From NCBI RefSeq assembly GCF_040115645.1, contig NW_027096026.1:766001-830000 (forward strand): a stretch of DNA of 64,000 nt, written 5' to 3'. Numbering within the stretch: position 1 is the first letter of the stretch; each line of letters starts with the position of its first letter. Both the position numbers and the translations under genes were made by a program. The stretch comes from Euwallacea fornicatus. Lineage: Eukaryota; Arthropoda; Insecta; Coleoptera; Curculionidae. Shown here in pieces: positions 14,534-27,389 of the stretch. A model generated the notes under the pieces. That model was given only the letters and a program-made list of their open reading frames with translations, was not told the DNA's origin and ran no database searches.

Positions 14534-17500
14534 GTGTTGTGTCATCTGAAAGATCTCGTCGAGCTGATTAATCTGACGTTTTGTTTAAGACATTTGGTCA
14601 TCGTTTGTCGAAGTTATCGAGCTTCAAAGTTAGAAAAGTCACACAATTTGAGTGTTTCAGCACTTAAAGTACTCTTTTTCTTGGAAATTCAACAAGATGC
14701 AATCATGATGTGTTGTGTCATCTGAAAGATCTCGTCGAGCTGATTAATCTGACGTTTTGTTTAAGACATTTGGTCATCGTTTGTCGAAGTTATCGAGCTT
14801 CAAAGTTAGAAAAGTCACACAATTTGAGTGTTTCAGCACTTAAAGTACTCTTTTTCTTGGAAATTCAACAAGATGCAATCATGATGTGTTGTGTCATGTG
14901 AAAGATCTCGTCGAGCTGATTAATTTGATACTTTGTTTAAGACATTTGGTCATCATTTGTCGAAGTAATCGAGCTTCAAAATTTGAGTGTTTGAGCACTT
15001 AAAGTACTCTTTTTCTTGGAAATTCAACAAGATGCAATCATGATGTGTTGTGTCATCTGAAAGATCTCGTCGAGCTGATTAATCTGACGTTTTGTTTAAG
15101 ACATTTGGTCAACATTTGTCGAAGTTATCGAGCTTCAAAGTTAGAAAAGTCACACAATTTGAGTGTTTCAGCACTTAAGGTACTCTTTTTCTTAGAAAAT
15201 CAACAAGATGCAATCATGATGTGTTGTGTCATCTGAAAGATCTCGTCGAGCTGATTAATCTAACGTTTTGTTTAAGACATTTGGTCATCGTTTGTCGAAG
15301 TTATCGAGCTTCAAAGTTAGAAAAGTCACACAATTTGAGTGTTTCAGCACTTAAAGTACTCTTTTTCTTGGAAATTCAACAAGATGCAATCATGATGTGT
15401 TGTGTCATGTGAAAGATCTCGTCGAGCTGATTAATTTGATACTTTGTTTAAGACATTTGGTCATCATTTGTCGAAGTTATCGAGCTTCAAAATTTGAGTG
15501 TTTGAGCACTTAAAGTACTATTTTTCTTGGAAATTCAACAAGATGCAATCATGATGTGTAGTGTCATCTGAAAGATCTCGTCGAGCTGATTAATCTGACG
15601 TTTTGTTTAAGACATTTGGTCAACATTTGTCGAAGTTATCGAGCTTCAAAGTTAGAAAAGTCACACAATTTGAGTGTTTCAGCACTTAAAGTACTCTTTT
15701 TCTTGGAAATTCAACAAGATGCAATCATGATGTGTAGTGTCATCTGAAAGATCTCGTCGAGCTGATTAATCTGACGTTTTGTTTAAGACATTTGGTCAAC
15801 ATTTGTCGAAGTTATCGAGCTTCAAAGTTAGAAAAGTCACACAATTTGAGTGTTTCAGCACTTAAAGTACTCTTTTTCTTGGAAATTCAACAAGATGCAA
15901 TCATGATGTGTTGTGTCATGTGAAAGATCTCGTCGAGCTGATTAATTTGATACTTTGTTTAAGACATTTGGTCATCATTTGTCGAAGTTATCGAGCTTCA
16001 AAATTTGAGTGTTTGAGCACTTAAAGTACTATTTTTCTTGGAAATTCAACAAGATGCAATCATGATGTGTTGTGTCATCTGAAAGATCTCGTCGAGCTGA
16101 TTAATCTGACGTTTTGTTTAACACATTTGGTCATCATTTGTCGAAGTTATCGAGCTTCAAAGTTAGAAAAGTCACACAATTTGAGTGTTTCAGCACTTAA
16201 AGTACTCTTTTTCTTGGAAATTCAACAAGATGCAATCATGATGTGTAGTGTCATCTGAAAGATCTCGTCGAGCTGATTAATCTGACGTTTTGTTTAAGAC
16301 ATTTGGTCAACATTTGTCGAAGTTATCGAGCTTCAAAGTTAGAAAAGTCACACAATTTGAGTGTTTCAGCACTTAAAGTACTCTTTTTCTTGGAAATTCA
16401 ACAAGATGCAATCATGATGTGTAGTGTCATCTGAAAGATCTCGTCGAGCTGATTAATCTGACGTTTTGTTTAAGACATTTGGTCATCGTTTGTCGAAGTT
16501 ATCGAGCTTCAAAGTTAGAAAAGTCACACAATTTGAGTGTTTCAGCACTTAAAGTACTCTTTTTCTTGGAAATTCAACAAGATGCAATCATGATGTGTTG
16601 TGTCATGTGAAAGATCTCGTCGAGCTGATTAATTTGATACTTTGTTTAAGACATTTGGTCATCATTTGTCGAAGTTATCGAGCTTCAAAATTTGAGTGTT
16701 TGAGCACTTAAAGTACTATTTTTCTTGGAAATTCAACAAGATGCAATCATGATGTGTAGTGTCATCTCAAAGATCTCGTCGAGCTGATTAATCTGACGTT
16801 TTGTTTAAGACATTTGGTCATCATTTGTCGAAGTTATCGAGCTTCAAAGTTAGAAAAGTCACACAATTTGAGTGTTTCAGCACTTAAAGTACTCTTTTTC
16901 TTGGAAATTCAACAAGATGCAATCATGATGTGTTGTGTCATGTGAAAGATCTCGTCGAGCTGATTAATCTGACGTTTAGTTTAACACATTTGGTCATCAT
17001 TTGTCGAAGTTATCGAGCTTCAAAGTTAGAAAAGTCACACAATTTGAGTGTTTCAGCACTTAAAGTACTCTTTTTCTTGGAAATTCAACAAGATGCAATC
17101 ATGATGTGTTGTGTCATCTGAAAGACCTCGTCGAGCTGATTAATCTGACGTTTTGTTTAACACATTTGGTCATCATTTGTCGAAGTTATCGAGCTTCAAA
17201 GTTAGAAAAGTCACACAATTTGAGTGTTTCAGCACTTAAAGTACTCTTTTTCTTGGAAATTCAACAAGATGCAATCATGATGTGTAGTGTCATCTGAAAG
17301 ACCTCGTCGAGCTGATTAATCTGACGTTTTGTTTAACACATTTGGTCATCATTTGTCGAAGTTATCGAGCTTCAAAGTTAGAAAAGTCACACAATTTGAG
17401 TGTTTCAGCACTTAAAGTACTCTTTTTCTTGGAAATTCAACAAGATGCAATCATGATGTGTTGTGTCATCTGAAAGATCTCGTCGAGCTGATTAATCTGA

Positions 17501-20500
17501 CGTTTTGTTTAACACATTTGGTCATCATTTGTCGAAGTTATCGAGCTTCAAAGTTAGAAAAGTCACACAATTTGAGTGTTTCAGCACTTAAAGTACTCTT
17601 TTTCTTGGAAATTCAACAAGATGCAATCATGATGTGTAGTGTCATCTGAAAGACCTCGTCGAGCTGATTAATCTGACGTTTTGTTTAACACATTTGGTCA
17701 TCATTTGTCGAAGTTATCGAGCTTCAAAGTTAGAAAAGTCACACAATTTGAGTGTTTCAGCACTTAAAGTACTCTTTTTCTTGGAAATTCAACAAGATGC
17801 AATCATGATGTGTAGTGTCATCTGAAAGACCTCGTCGAGCTGATTAATCTGACGTTTAGTTTAACACATTTGGTCATCATTTGTCGAAGTTATCGAGCTT
17901 CAAAGTTAGAAAAGTCACACAATTTGAGTGTTTCAGCACTTAAAGTACTCTTTTTCTTGGAAATTCAACAAGATGCAATCATGATGTGTTGTGTCATCTG
18001 AAAGATCTCGTCGAGCTGATTAATCTGACGTTTTGTTTAACACATTTGGTCATCATTTGTCGAAGTTATCGAGCTTCAAAGTTAGAAAAGTCACACAATT
18101 TGAGTGTTTCAGCACTTAAAGTACTCTTTTTCTTGGAAATTCAACAAGATGCAATCATGATGTGTAGTGTCATCTGAAAGACCTCGTCGAGCTGATTAAT
18201 CTGACGTTTTGTTTAACACATTTGGTCATCATTTGTCGAAGTTATCGAGCTTCAAAGTTAGAAAAGTCACACAATTTGAGTGTTTCAGCACTTAAAGTAC
18301 TCTTTTTCTTGGAAATTCAACAAGATGCAATCATGATGTGTAGTGTCATCTGAAAGACCTCGTCGAGCTGATTAATCTGACGTTTAGTTTAACACATTTG
18401 GTCATCATTTGTCGAAGTTATCGAGCTTCAAAGTTAGAAAAGTCACACAATTTGAGTGTTTCAGCACTTAAAGTACTCTTTTTCTTGGAAATTCAACAAG
18501 ATGCAATCATGATGTGTTGTGTCATCTGAAAGACCTCGTCGAGCTGATTAATCTGACGTTTTGTTTAACACATTTGGTCATCATTTGTCGAAGTTATCGA
18601 GCTTCAAAGTTAGAAAAGTCACACAATTTGAGTGTTTCAGCACTTAAAGTACTCTTTTTCTTGGAAATTCAACAAGATGCAATCATGATGTGTTGTGTCA
18701 TCTGAAAGATCTCGTCGAGCTGATTAATCTGACGTTTAGTTTAACACATTTGGTCATCATTTGTCGAAGTTATCGAGCTTCAAAGTTAGAAAAGTCACAC
18801 AATTTGAGTGTTTCAGCACTTAAAGTACTCTTTTTCTTGGAAATTCAACAAGATGCAATCATGATGTGTAGTGTCATCTGAAAGATCTCGTCGAGCTGAT
18901 TAATCTGACGTTTAGTTTAACACATTTGGTCATCATTTGTCGAAGTTATCGAGCTTCAAAGTTAGAAAAGTCACACAATTTGAGTGTTTCAGCACTTAAA
19001 GTACTCTTTTTCTTGGAAATTCAACAAGATGCAATCATGATGTGTAGTGTCATCTGAAAGACCTCGTCGAGCTGATTAATCTGACGTTTAGTTTAACACA
19101 TTTGGTCATCATTTGTCGAAGTTATCGAGCTTCAAAGTTAGAAAAGTCACACAATTTGAGTGTTTCAGCACTTAAAGTACTCTTTTTCTTGGAAATTCAA
19201 CAAGATGCAATCATGATGTGTAGTGTCATCTGAAAGACCTCGTCGAGCTGATTAATCTGACGTTTAGTTTAACACATTTGGTCATCATTTGTCGAAGTTA
19301 TCGAGCTTCAAAGTTAGAAAAGTCACACAATTTGAGTGTTTCAGCACTTAAAGTACTCTTTTTCTTGGAAATTCAACAAGATGCAATCATGATGTGTAGT
19401 GTCATCTGAAAGACCTCGTCGAGCTGATTAATCTGACGTTTAGTTTAACACATTTGGTCATCATTTGTCGAAGTTATCGAGCTTCAAAGTTAGAAAAGTC
19501 ACACAATTTGAGTGTTTCAGCACTTAAAGTACTCTTTTTCTTGGAAATTCAACAAGATGCAATCATGATGTGTAGTGTCATCTGAAAGATCTCGTCGAGC
19601 TGATTAATCTGACGTTTTGTTTAACACATTTGGTCATCATTTGTCGAAGTTATCGAGCTTCAAATTTAGAAAAGTCACACAATTTGAGTGTTTCAGCACT
19701 TAAAGTACTCTTTTTCTTGGAAATTCAACAAGATGCAATCATGATGTGTTGTGTCATCTGAAAGATCTCGTCGAGCTGATTAATCTGACGTTTTGTTTAA
19801 CACATTTGGTCATCATTTGTCGAAGTTATCGAGCTTCAAAGTTAGAAAAGTCACACAATTTGAGTGTTTCAGCACTTAAAGTACTCTTTTTCTTGCAAAT
19901 TCAACAAGATGCAATCATGATGTGTAGTGTCATCTGAAAGACCTCGTCGAGCTGATTAATCTGACGTTTAGTTTAACACATTTGGTCATCATTTGTCGAA
20001 GTTATCGAGCTTCAAAGTTAGAAAAGTCACACAATTTGAGTGTTTCAGCACTTAAAGTACTCTTTTTCTTGGAAATTCAACAAGATGCAATCATGATGTG
20101 TTGTGTCATCTGAAAGATCTCGTCGAGCTGATTAATCTGACGTTTTGTTTAACACATTTGGTCATCATTTGTCGAAGTTATCGAGCTTCAAAGTTAGAAA
20201 AGTCACACAATTTGAGTGTTTCAGCACTTAAAGTACTCTTTTTCTTGGAAATTCAACAAGATGCAATCATGATGTGTTGTGTCATCTGAAAGATCTCGTC
20301 GAGCTGATTAATCTGACGTTTTGTTTAAGACATTTGGTCATCGTTTGTCGAAGTTATCGAGCTTCAAAGTTAGAAAAGTCACACAATTTGAGTGTTTCAG
20401 CACTTAAAGTACTCTTTTTCTTGGAAATTCAACAAGATGCAATCATGATGTGTTGTGTCATGTGAAAGATCTCGTCGAGCTGATTAATTTGATACTTTGT

Positions 20501-23500
20501 TTAAGACATTTGGTCATCATTTGTCGAAGTAATCGAGCTTCAAAATTTGAGTGTTTGAGCACTTAAAGTAGTCTTTTTCTTGGAAATTCAACAAGATGGA
20601 ATCATGATGTGTTGTGTCATCTGAAAGATCTCGTCGAGCTGATTAATCTGACGTTTTGTTTAAGACATTTGGTCATCGTTTGTCGAAGTTATCGAGCTTC
20701 AAAGTTAGAAAAGTCACACAATTTGAGTGTTTCAGCACTTAAAGTACTCTTTTTCTTGGAAATTCAACAAGATGCAATCATGATGTGTTGTGTCATCTGA
20801 AAGATCTCGTCGAGCTGATTAATCTGACGTTTTGTTTAAGACATTTGGTCATCGTTTGTCGAAGTTATCGAGCTTCAAAGTTAGAAAAGTCACACAATTT
20901 GAGTGTTTCAGCACTTAAAGTACTCTTTTTCTTGGAAATTCAACAAGATGCAATCATGATGTGTTGTGTCATGTGAAAGATCTCGTCGAGCTGATTAATT
21001 TGATACTTTGTTTAAGACATTTGGTCATCATTTGTCGAAGTAATCGAGCTTCAAAATTTGAGTGTTTGAGCACTTAAAGTACTCTTTTTCTTGGAAATTC
21101 AACAAGATGCAATCATGATGTGTTGTGTCATCTGAAAGATCTCGTCGAGCTGATTAATCTGACGTTTTGTTTAAGACATTTGGTCAACATTTGTCGAAGT
21201 TATCGAGCTTCAAAGTTAGAAAAGTCACACAATTTGAGTGTTTCAGCACTTAAGGTACTCTTTTTCTTAGAAAATCAACAAGATGCAATCATGATGTGTT
21301 GTGTCATCTGAAAGATCTCGTCGAGCTGATTAATCTAACGTTTTGTTTAAGACATTTGGTCATCGTTTGTCGAAGTTATCGAGCTTCAAAGTTAGAAAAG
21401 TCACACAATTTGAGTGTTTCAGCACTTAAAGTACTCTTTTTCTTGGAAATTCAACAAGATGCAATCATGATGTGTTGTGTCATGTGAAAGATCTCGTCGA
21501 GCTGATTAATTTGATACTTTGTTTAAGACATTTGGTCATCATTTGTCGAAGTTATCGAGCTTCAAAATTTGAGTGTTTGAGCACTTAAAGTACTATTTTT
21601 CTTGGAAATTCAACAAGATGCAATCATGATGTGTAGTGTCATCTGAAAGATCTCGTCGAGCTGATTAATCTGACGTTTTGTTTAAGACATTTGGTCAACA
21701 TTTGTCGAAGTTATCGAGCTTCAAAGTTAGAAAAGTCACACAATTTGAGTGTTTCAGCACTTAAAGTACTCTTTTTCTTGGAAATTCAACAAGATGCAAT
21801 CATGATGTGTAGTGTCATCTGAAAGATCTCGTCGAGCTGATTAATCTGACGTTTTGTTTAAGACATTTGGTCAACATTTGTCGAAGTTATCGAGCTTCAA
21901 AGTTAGAAAAGTCACACAATTTGAGTGTTTCAGCACTTAAAGTACTCTTTTTCTTGGAAATTCAACAAGATGCAATCATGATGTGTTGTGTCATGTGAAA
22001 GATCTCGTCGAGCTGATTAATTTGATACTTTGTTTAAGACATTTGGTCATCATTTGTCGAAGTTATCGAGCTTCAAAATTTGAGTGTTTGAGCACTTAAA
22101 GTACTATTTTTCTTGGAAATTCAACAAGATGCAATCATGATGTGTTGTGTCATCTGAAAGATCTCGTCGAGCTGATTAATCTGACGTTTTGTTTAACACA
22201 TTTGGTCATCATTTGTCGAAGTTATCGAGCTTCAAAGTTAGAAAAGTCACACAATTTGAGTGTTTCAGCACTTAAAGTACTCTTTTTCTTGGAAATTCAA
22301 CAAGATGCAATCATGATGTGTAGTGTCATCTGAAAGATCTCGTCGAGCTGATTAATCTGACGTTTTGTTTAAGACATTTGGTCAACATTTGTCGAAGTTA
22401 TCGAGCTTCAAAGTTAGAAAAGTCACACAATTTGAGTGTTTCAGCACTTAAAGTACTCTTTTTCTTGGAAATTCAACAAGATGCAATCATGATGTGTAGT
22501 GTCATCTGAAAGATCTCGTCGAGCTGATTAATCTGACGTTTTGTTTAAGACATTTGGTCATCGTTTGTCGAAGTTATCGAGCTTCAAAGTTAGAAAAGTC
22601 ACACAATTTGAGTGTTTCAGCACTTAAAGTACTCTTTTTCTTGGAAATTCAACAAGATGCAATCATGATGTGTTGTGTCATGTGAAAGATCTCGTCGAGC
22701 TGATTAATTTGATACTTTGTTTAAGACATTTGGTCATCATTTGTCGAAGTTATCGAGCTTCAAAATTTGAGTGTTTGAGCACTTAAAGTACTATTTTTCT
22801 TGGAAATTCAACAAGATGCAATCATGATGTGTAGTGTCATCTCAAAGATCTCGTCGAGCTGATTAATCTGACGTTTTGTTTAAGACATTTGGTCATCATT
22901 TGTCGAAGTTATCGAGCTTCAAAGTTAGAAAAGTCACACAATTTGAGTGTTTCAGCACTTAAAGTACTCTTTTTCTTGGAAATTCAACAAGATGCAATCA
23001 TGATGTGTTGTGTCATGTGAAAGATCTCGTCGAGCTGATTAATCTGACGTTTAGTTTAACACATTTGGTCATCATTTGTCGAAGTTATCGAGCTTCAAAG
23101 TTAGAAAAGTCACACAATTTGAGTGTTTCAGCACTTAAAGTACTCTTTTTCTTGGAAATTCAACAAGATGCAATCATGATGTGTTGTGTCATCTGAAAGA
23201 CCTCGTCGAGCTGATTAATCTGACGTTTTGTTTAACACATTTGGTCATCATTTGTCGAAGTTATCGAGCTTCAAAGTTAGAAAAGTCACACAATTTGAGT
23301 GTTTCAGCACTTAAAGTACTCTTTTTCTTGGAAATTCAACAAGATGCAATCATGATGTGTAGTGTCATCTGAAAGACCTCGTCGAGCTGATTAATCTGAC
23401 GTTTTGTTTAACACATTTGGTCATCATTTGTCGAAGTTATCGAGCTTCAAAGTTAGAAAAGTCACACAATTTGAGTGTTTCAGCACTTAAAGTACTCTTT

Positions 23501-26125
23501 TTCTTGGAAATTCAACAAGATGCAATCATGATGTGTTGTGTCATCTGAAAGATCTCGTCGAGCTGATTAATCTGACGTTTTGTTTAACACATTTGGTCAT
23601 CATTTGTCGAAGTTATCGAGCTTCAAAGTTAGAAAAGTCACACAATTTGAGTGTTTCAGCACTTAAAGTACTCTTTTTCTTGGAAATTCAACAAGATGCA
23701 ATCATGATGTGTAGTGTCATCTGAAAGACCTCGTCGAGCTGATTAATCTGACGTTTTGTTTAACACATTTGGTCATCATTTGTCGAAGTTATCGAGCTTC
23801 AAAGTTAGAAAAGTCACACAATTTGAGTGTTTCAGCACTTAAAGTACTCTTTTTCTTGGAAATTCAACAAGATGCAATCATGATGTGTAGTGTCATCTGA
23901 AAGACCTCGTCGAGCTGATTAATCTGACGTTTAGTTTAACACATTTGGTCATCATTTGTCGAAGTTATCGAGCTTCAAAGTTAGAAAAGTCACACAATTT
24001 GAGTGTTTCAGCACTTAAAGTACTCTTTTTCTTGGAAATTCAACAAGATGCAATCATGATGTGTTGTGTCATCTGAAAGATCTCGTCGAGCTGATTAATC
24101 TGACGTTTTGTTTAACACATTTGGTCATCATTTGTCGAAGTTATCGAGCTTCAAAGTTAGAAAAGTCACACAATTTGAGTGTTTCAGCACTTAAAGTACT
24201 CTTTTTCTTGGAAATTCAACAAGATGCAATCATGATGTGTAGTGTCATCTGAAAGACCTCGTCGAGCTGATTAATCTGACGTTTTGTTTAACACATTTGG
24301 TCATCATTTGTCGAAGTTATCGAGCTTCAAAGTTAGAAAAGTCACACAATTTGAGTGTTTCAGCACTTAAAGTACTCTTTTTCTTGGAAATTCAACAAGA
24401 TGCAATCATGATGTGTAGTGTCATCTGAAAGACCTCGTCGAGCTGATTAATCTGACGTTTAGTTTAACACATTTGGTCATCATTTGTCGAAGTTATCGAG
24501 CTTCAAAGTTAGAAAAGTCACACAATTTGAGTGTTTCAGCACTTAAAGTACTCTTTTTCTTGGAAATTCAACAAGATGCAATCATGATGTGTTGTGTCAT
24601 CTGAAAGACCTCGTCGAGCTGATTAATCTGACGTTTTGTTTAACACATTTGGTCATCATTTGTCGAAGTTATCGAGCTTCAAAGTTAGAAAAGTCACACA
24701 ATTTGAGTGTTTCAGCACTTAAAGTACTCTTTTTCTTGGAAATTCAACAAGATGCAATCATGATGTGTTGTGTCATCTGAAAGATCTCGTCGAGCTGATT
24801 AATCTGACGTTTAGTTTAACACATTTGGTCATCATTTGTCGAAGTTATCGAGCTTCAAAGTTAGAAAAGTCACACAATTTGAGTGTTTCAGCACTTAAAG
24901 TACTCTTTTTCTTGGAAATTCAACAAGATGCAATCATGATGTGTAGTGTCATCTGAAAGATCTCGTCGAGCTGATTAATCTGACGTTTAGTTTAACACAT
25001 TTGGTCATCATTTGTCGAAGTTATCGAGCTTCAAAGTTAGAAAAGTCACACAATTTGAGTGTTTCAGCACTTAAAGTACTCTTTTTCTTGGAAATTCAAC
25101 AAGATGCAATCATGATGTGTAGTGTCATCTGAAAGACCTCGTCGAGCTGATTAATCTGACGTTTAGTTTAACACATTTGGTCATCATTTGTCGAAGTTAT
25201 CGAGCTTCAAAGTTAGAAAAGTCACACAATTTGAGTGTTTCAGCACTTAAAGTACTCTTTTTCTTGGAAATTCAACAAGATGCAATCATGATGTGTAGTG
25301 TCATCTGAAAGACCTCGTCGAGCTGATTAATCTGACGTTTAGTTTAACACATTTGGTCATCATTTGTCGAAGTTATCGAGCTTCAAAGTTAGAAAAGTCA
25401 CACAATTTGAGTGTTTCAGCACTTAAAGTACTCTTTTTCTTGGAAATTCAACAAGATGCAATCATGATGTGTAGTGTCATCTGAAAGACCTCGTCGAGCT
25501 GATTAATCTGACGTTTAGTTTAACACATTTGGTCATCATTTGTCGAAGTTATCGAGCTTCAAAGTTAGAAAAGTCACACAATTTGAGTGTTTCAGCACTT
25601 AAAGTACTCTTTTTCTTGGAAATTCAACAAGATGCAATCATGATGTGTAGTGTCATCTGAAAGATCTCGTCGAGCTGATTAATCTGACGTTTTGTTTAAC
25701 ACATTTGGTCATCATTTGTCGAAGTTATCGAGCTTCAAATTTAGAAAAGTCACACAATTTGAGTGTTTCAGCACTTAAAGTACTCTTTTTCTTGGAAATT
25801 CAACAAGATGCAATCATGATGTGTTGTGTCATCTGAAAGATCTCGTCGAGCTGATTAATCTGACGTTTTGTTTAACACATTTGGTCATCATTTGTCGAAG
25901 TTATCGAGCTTCAAAGTTAGAAAAGTCACACAATTTGAGTGTTTCAGCACTTAAAGTACTCTTTTTCTTGCAAATTCAACAAGATGCAATCATGATGTGT
26001 AGTGTCATCTGAAAGACCTCGTCGAGCTGATTAATCTGACGTTTAGTTTAACACATTTGGTCATCATTTGTCGAAGTTATCGAGCTTCAAAGTTAGAAAA
26101 GTCACACAATTTGAGTGTTTCAGCA
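14534..26125 (+). repeat. Tandem satellite duplication, offset 6,075 bp
   Basis: About 5.5 kb starting near 14,534 is repeated starting near 20,609. The offset is constant at 6,075 bp, equal to 30x176 + 5x159. Private variants occur once per copy at matching positions: 'catctcaaag' near 16,766 and 22,841, 'cttcaaatttag' near 19,664 and 25,739, and 'cttgcaaatt' near 19,894 and 25,969. The two copies look nearly identical, so the event is recent compared with monomer divergence. Similarity ends near 20,050 and 26,125, where single differences begin to appear. Confidence 0.85.
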
Positions 26126-27389
26126 CTTAAAGTAGTCTTTTTCTTGGAAATTCAACAAGATGCAATCATGATGTGTTGTGTCATCTGAAAGACCTCGTCG
26201 AGCTGATTAATCTGACGTTTAGTTTAACACATTTGGTCATCATTTGTCGAAGTTATCGAGCTTCAAAGTTAGAAAAGTCACACAATTTGAGTGTTTCAGC
26301 ACTTAAAGTACTCTTTTTCTTGGAAATTCAACAAGATGCAATCATGATGTGTTGTGTCATCTGAAAGATCTCGTCGAGCTGATTAATCTGACGTTTTGTT
26401 TAACACATTTGGTCATCATTTGTCGAAGTTATCGAGCTTCAAAGTTAGAAAAGTCACACAATTTGAGTGTTTCAGCACTTAAAGTACTCTTTTTCTTGGA
26501 AATTCAACAAGATGCAATCATGATGTGTAGTGTCATCTGAAAGACCTCGTCGAGCTGATTAATCTGACGTTTAGTTTAACACATTTGGTCATCATTTGTC
26601 GAAGTTATCGAGCTTCAAAGTTAGAAAAGTCACACAATTTGAGTGTTTCAGCACTTAAAGTACTCTTTTTCTTGGAAATTCAACAAGATGCAATCATGAT
26701 GTGTTGTGTCATCTGAAAGACCTCGTCGAGCTGATTAATCTGACGTTTTGTTTAACACATTTGGTCATCATTTGTCGAAGTTATCGAGCTTCAAAGTTAG
26801 AAAAGTCACACAATTTGAGTGTTTCAGCACTTAAAGTACTCTTTTTCTTGGAAATTCAACAAGATGCAATCATGATGTGTAGTGTCATCTGAAAGACCTC
26901 GTCGAGCTGATTAATCTGACGTTTAGTTTAACACATTTGGTCATCATTTGTCGAAGTTATCGAGCTTCAAAGTTAGAAAAGTCACACAATTTGAGTGTTT
27001 CAGCACTTAAAGTACTCTTTTTCTTGGAAATTCAACAAGATGCAATCATGATGTGTTGTGTCATCTGAAAGACCTCGTCGAGCTGATTAATCTGACGTTT
27101 TGTTTAACACATTTGGTCATCATTTGTCGAAGTTATCGAGCTTCAAAGTTAGAAAAGTCACACAATTTGAGTGTTTCAGCACTTAAAGTACTCTTTTTCT
27201 TGGAAATTCAACAAGATGCAATCATGATGTGTAGTGTCATCTGAAAGACCTCGTCGAGCTGATTAATCTGACGTTTTGTTTAACACATTTGGTCATCATT
27301 TGTCGAAGTTATCGAGCTTCAAAGTTAGAAAAGTCACACAATTTGAGTGTTTCAGCACTTAAAGTACTCTTTTTCTTGGAAATTCAACA

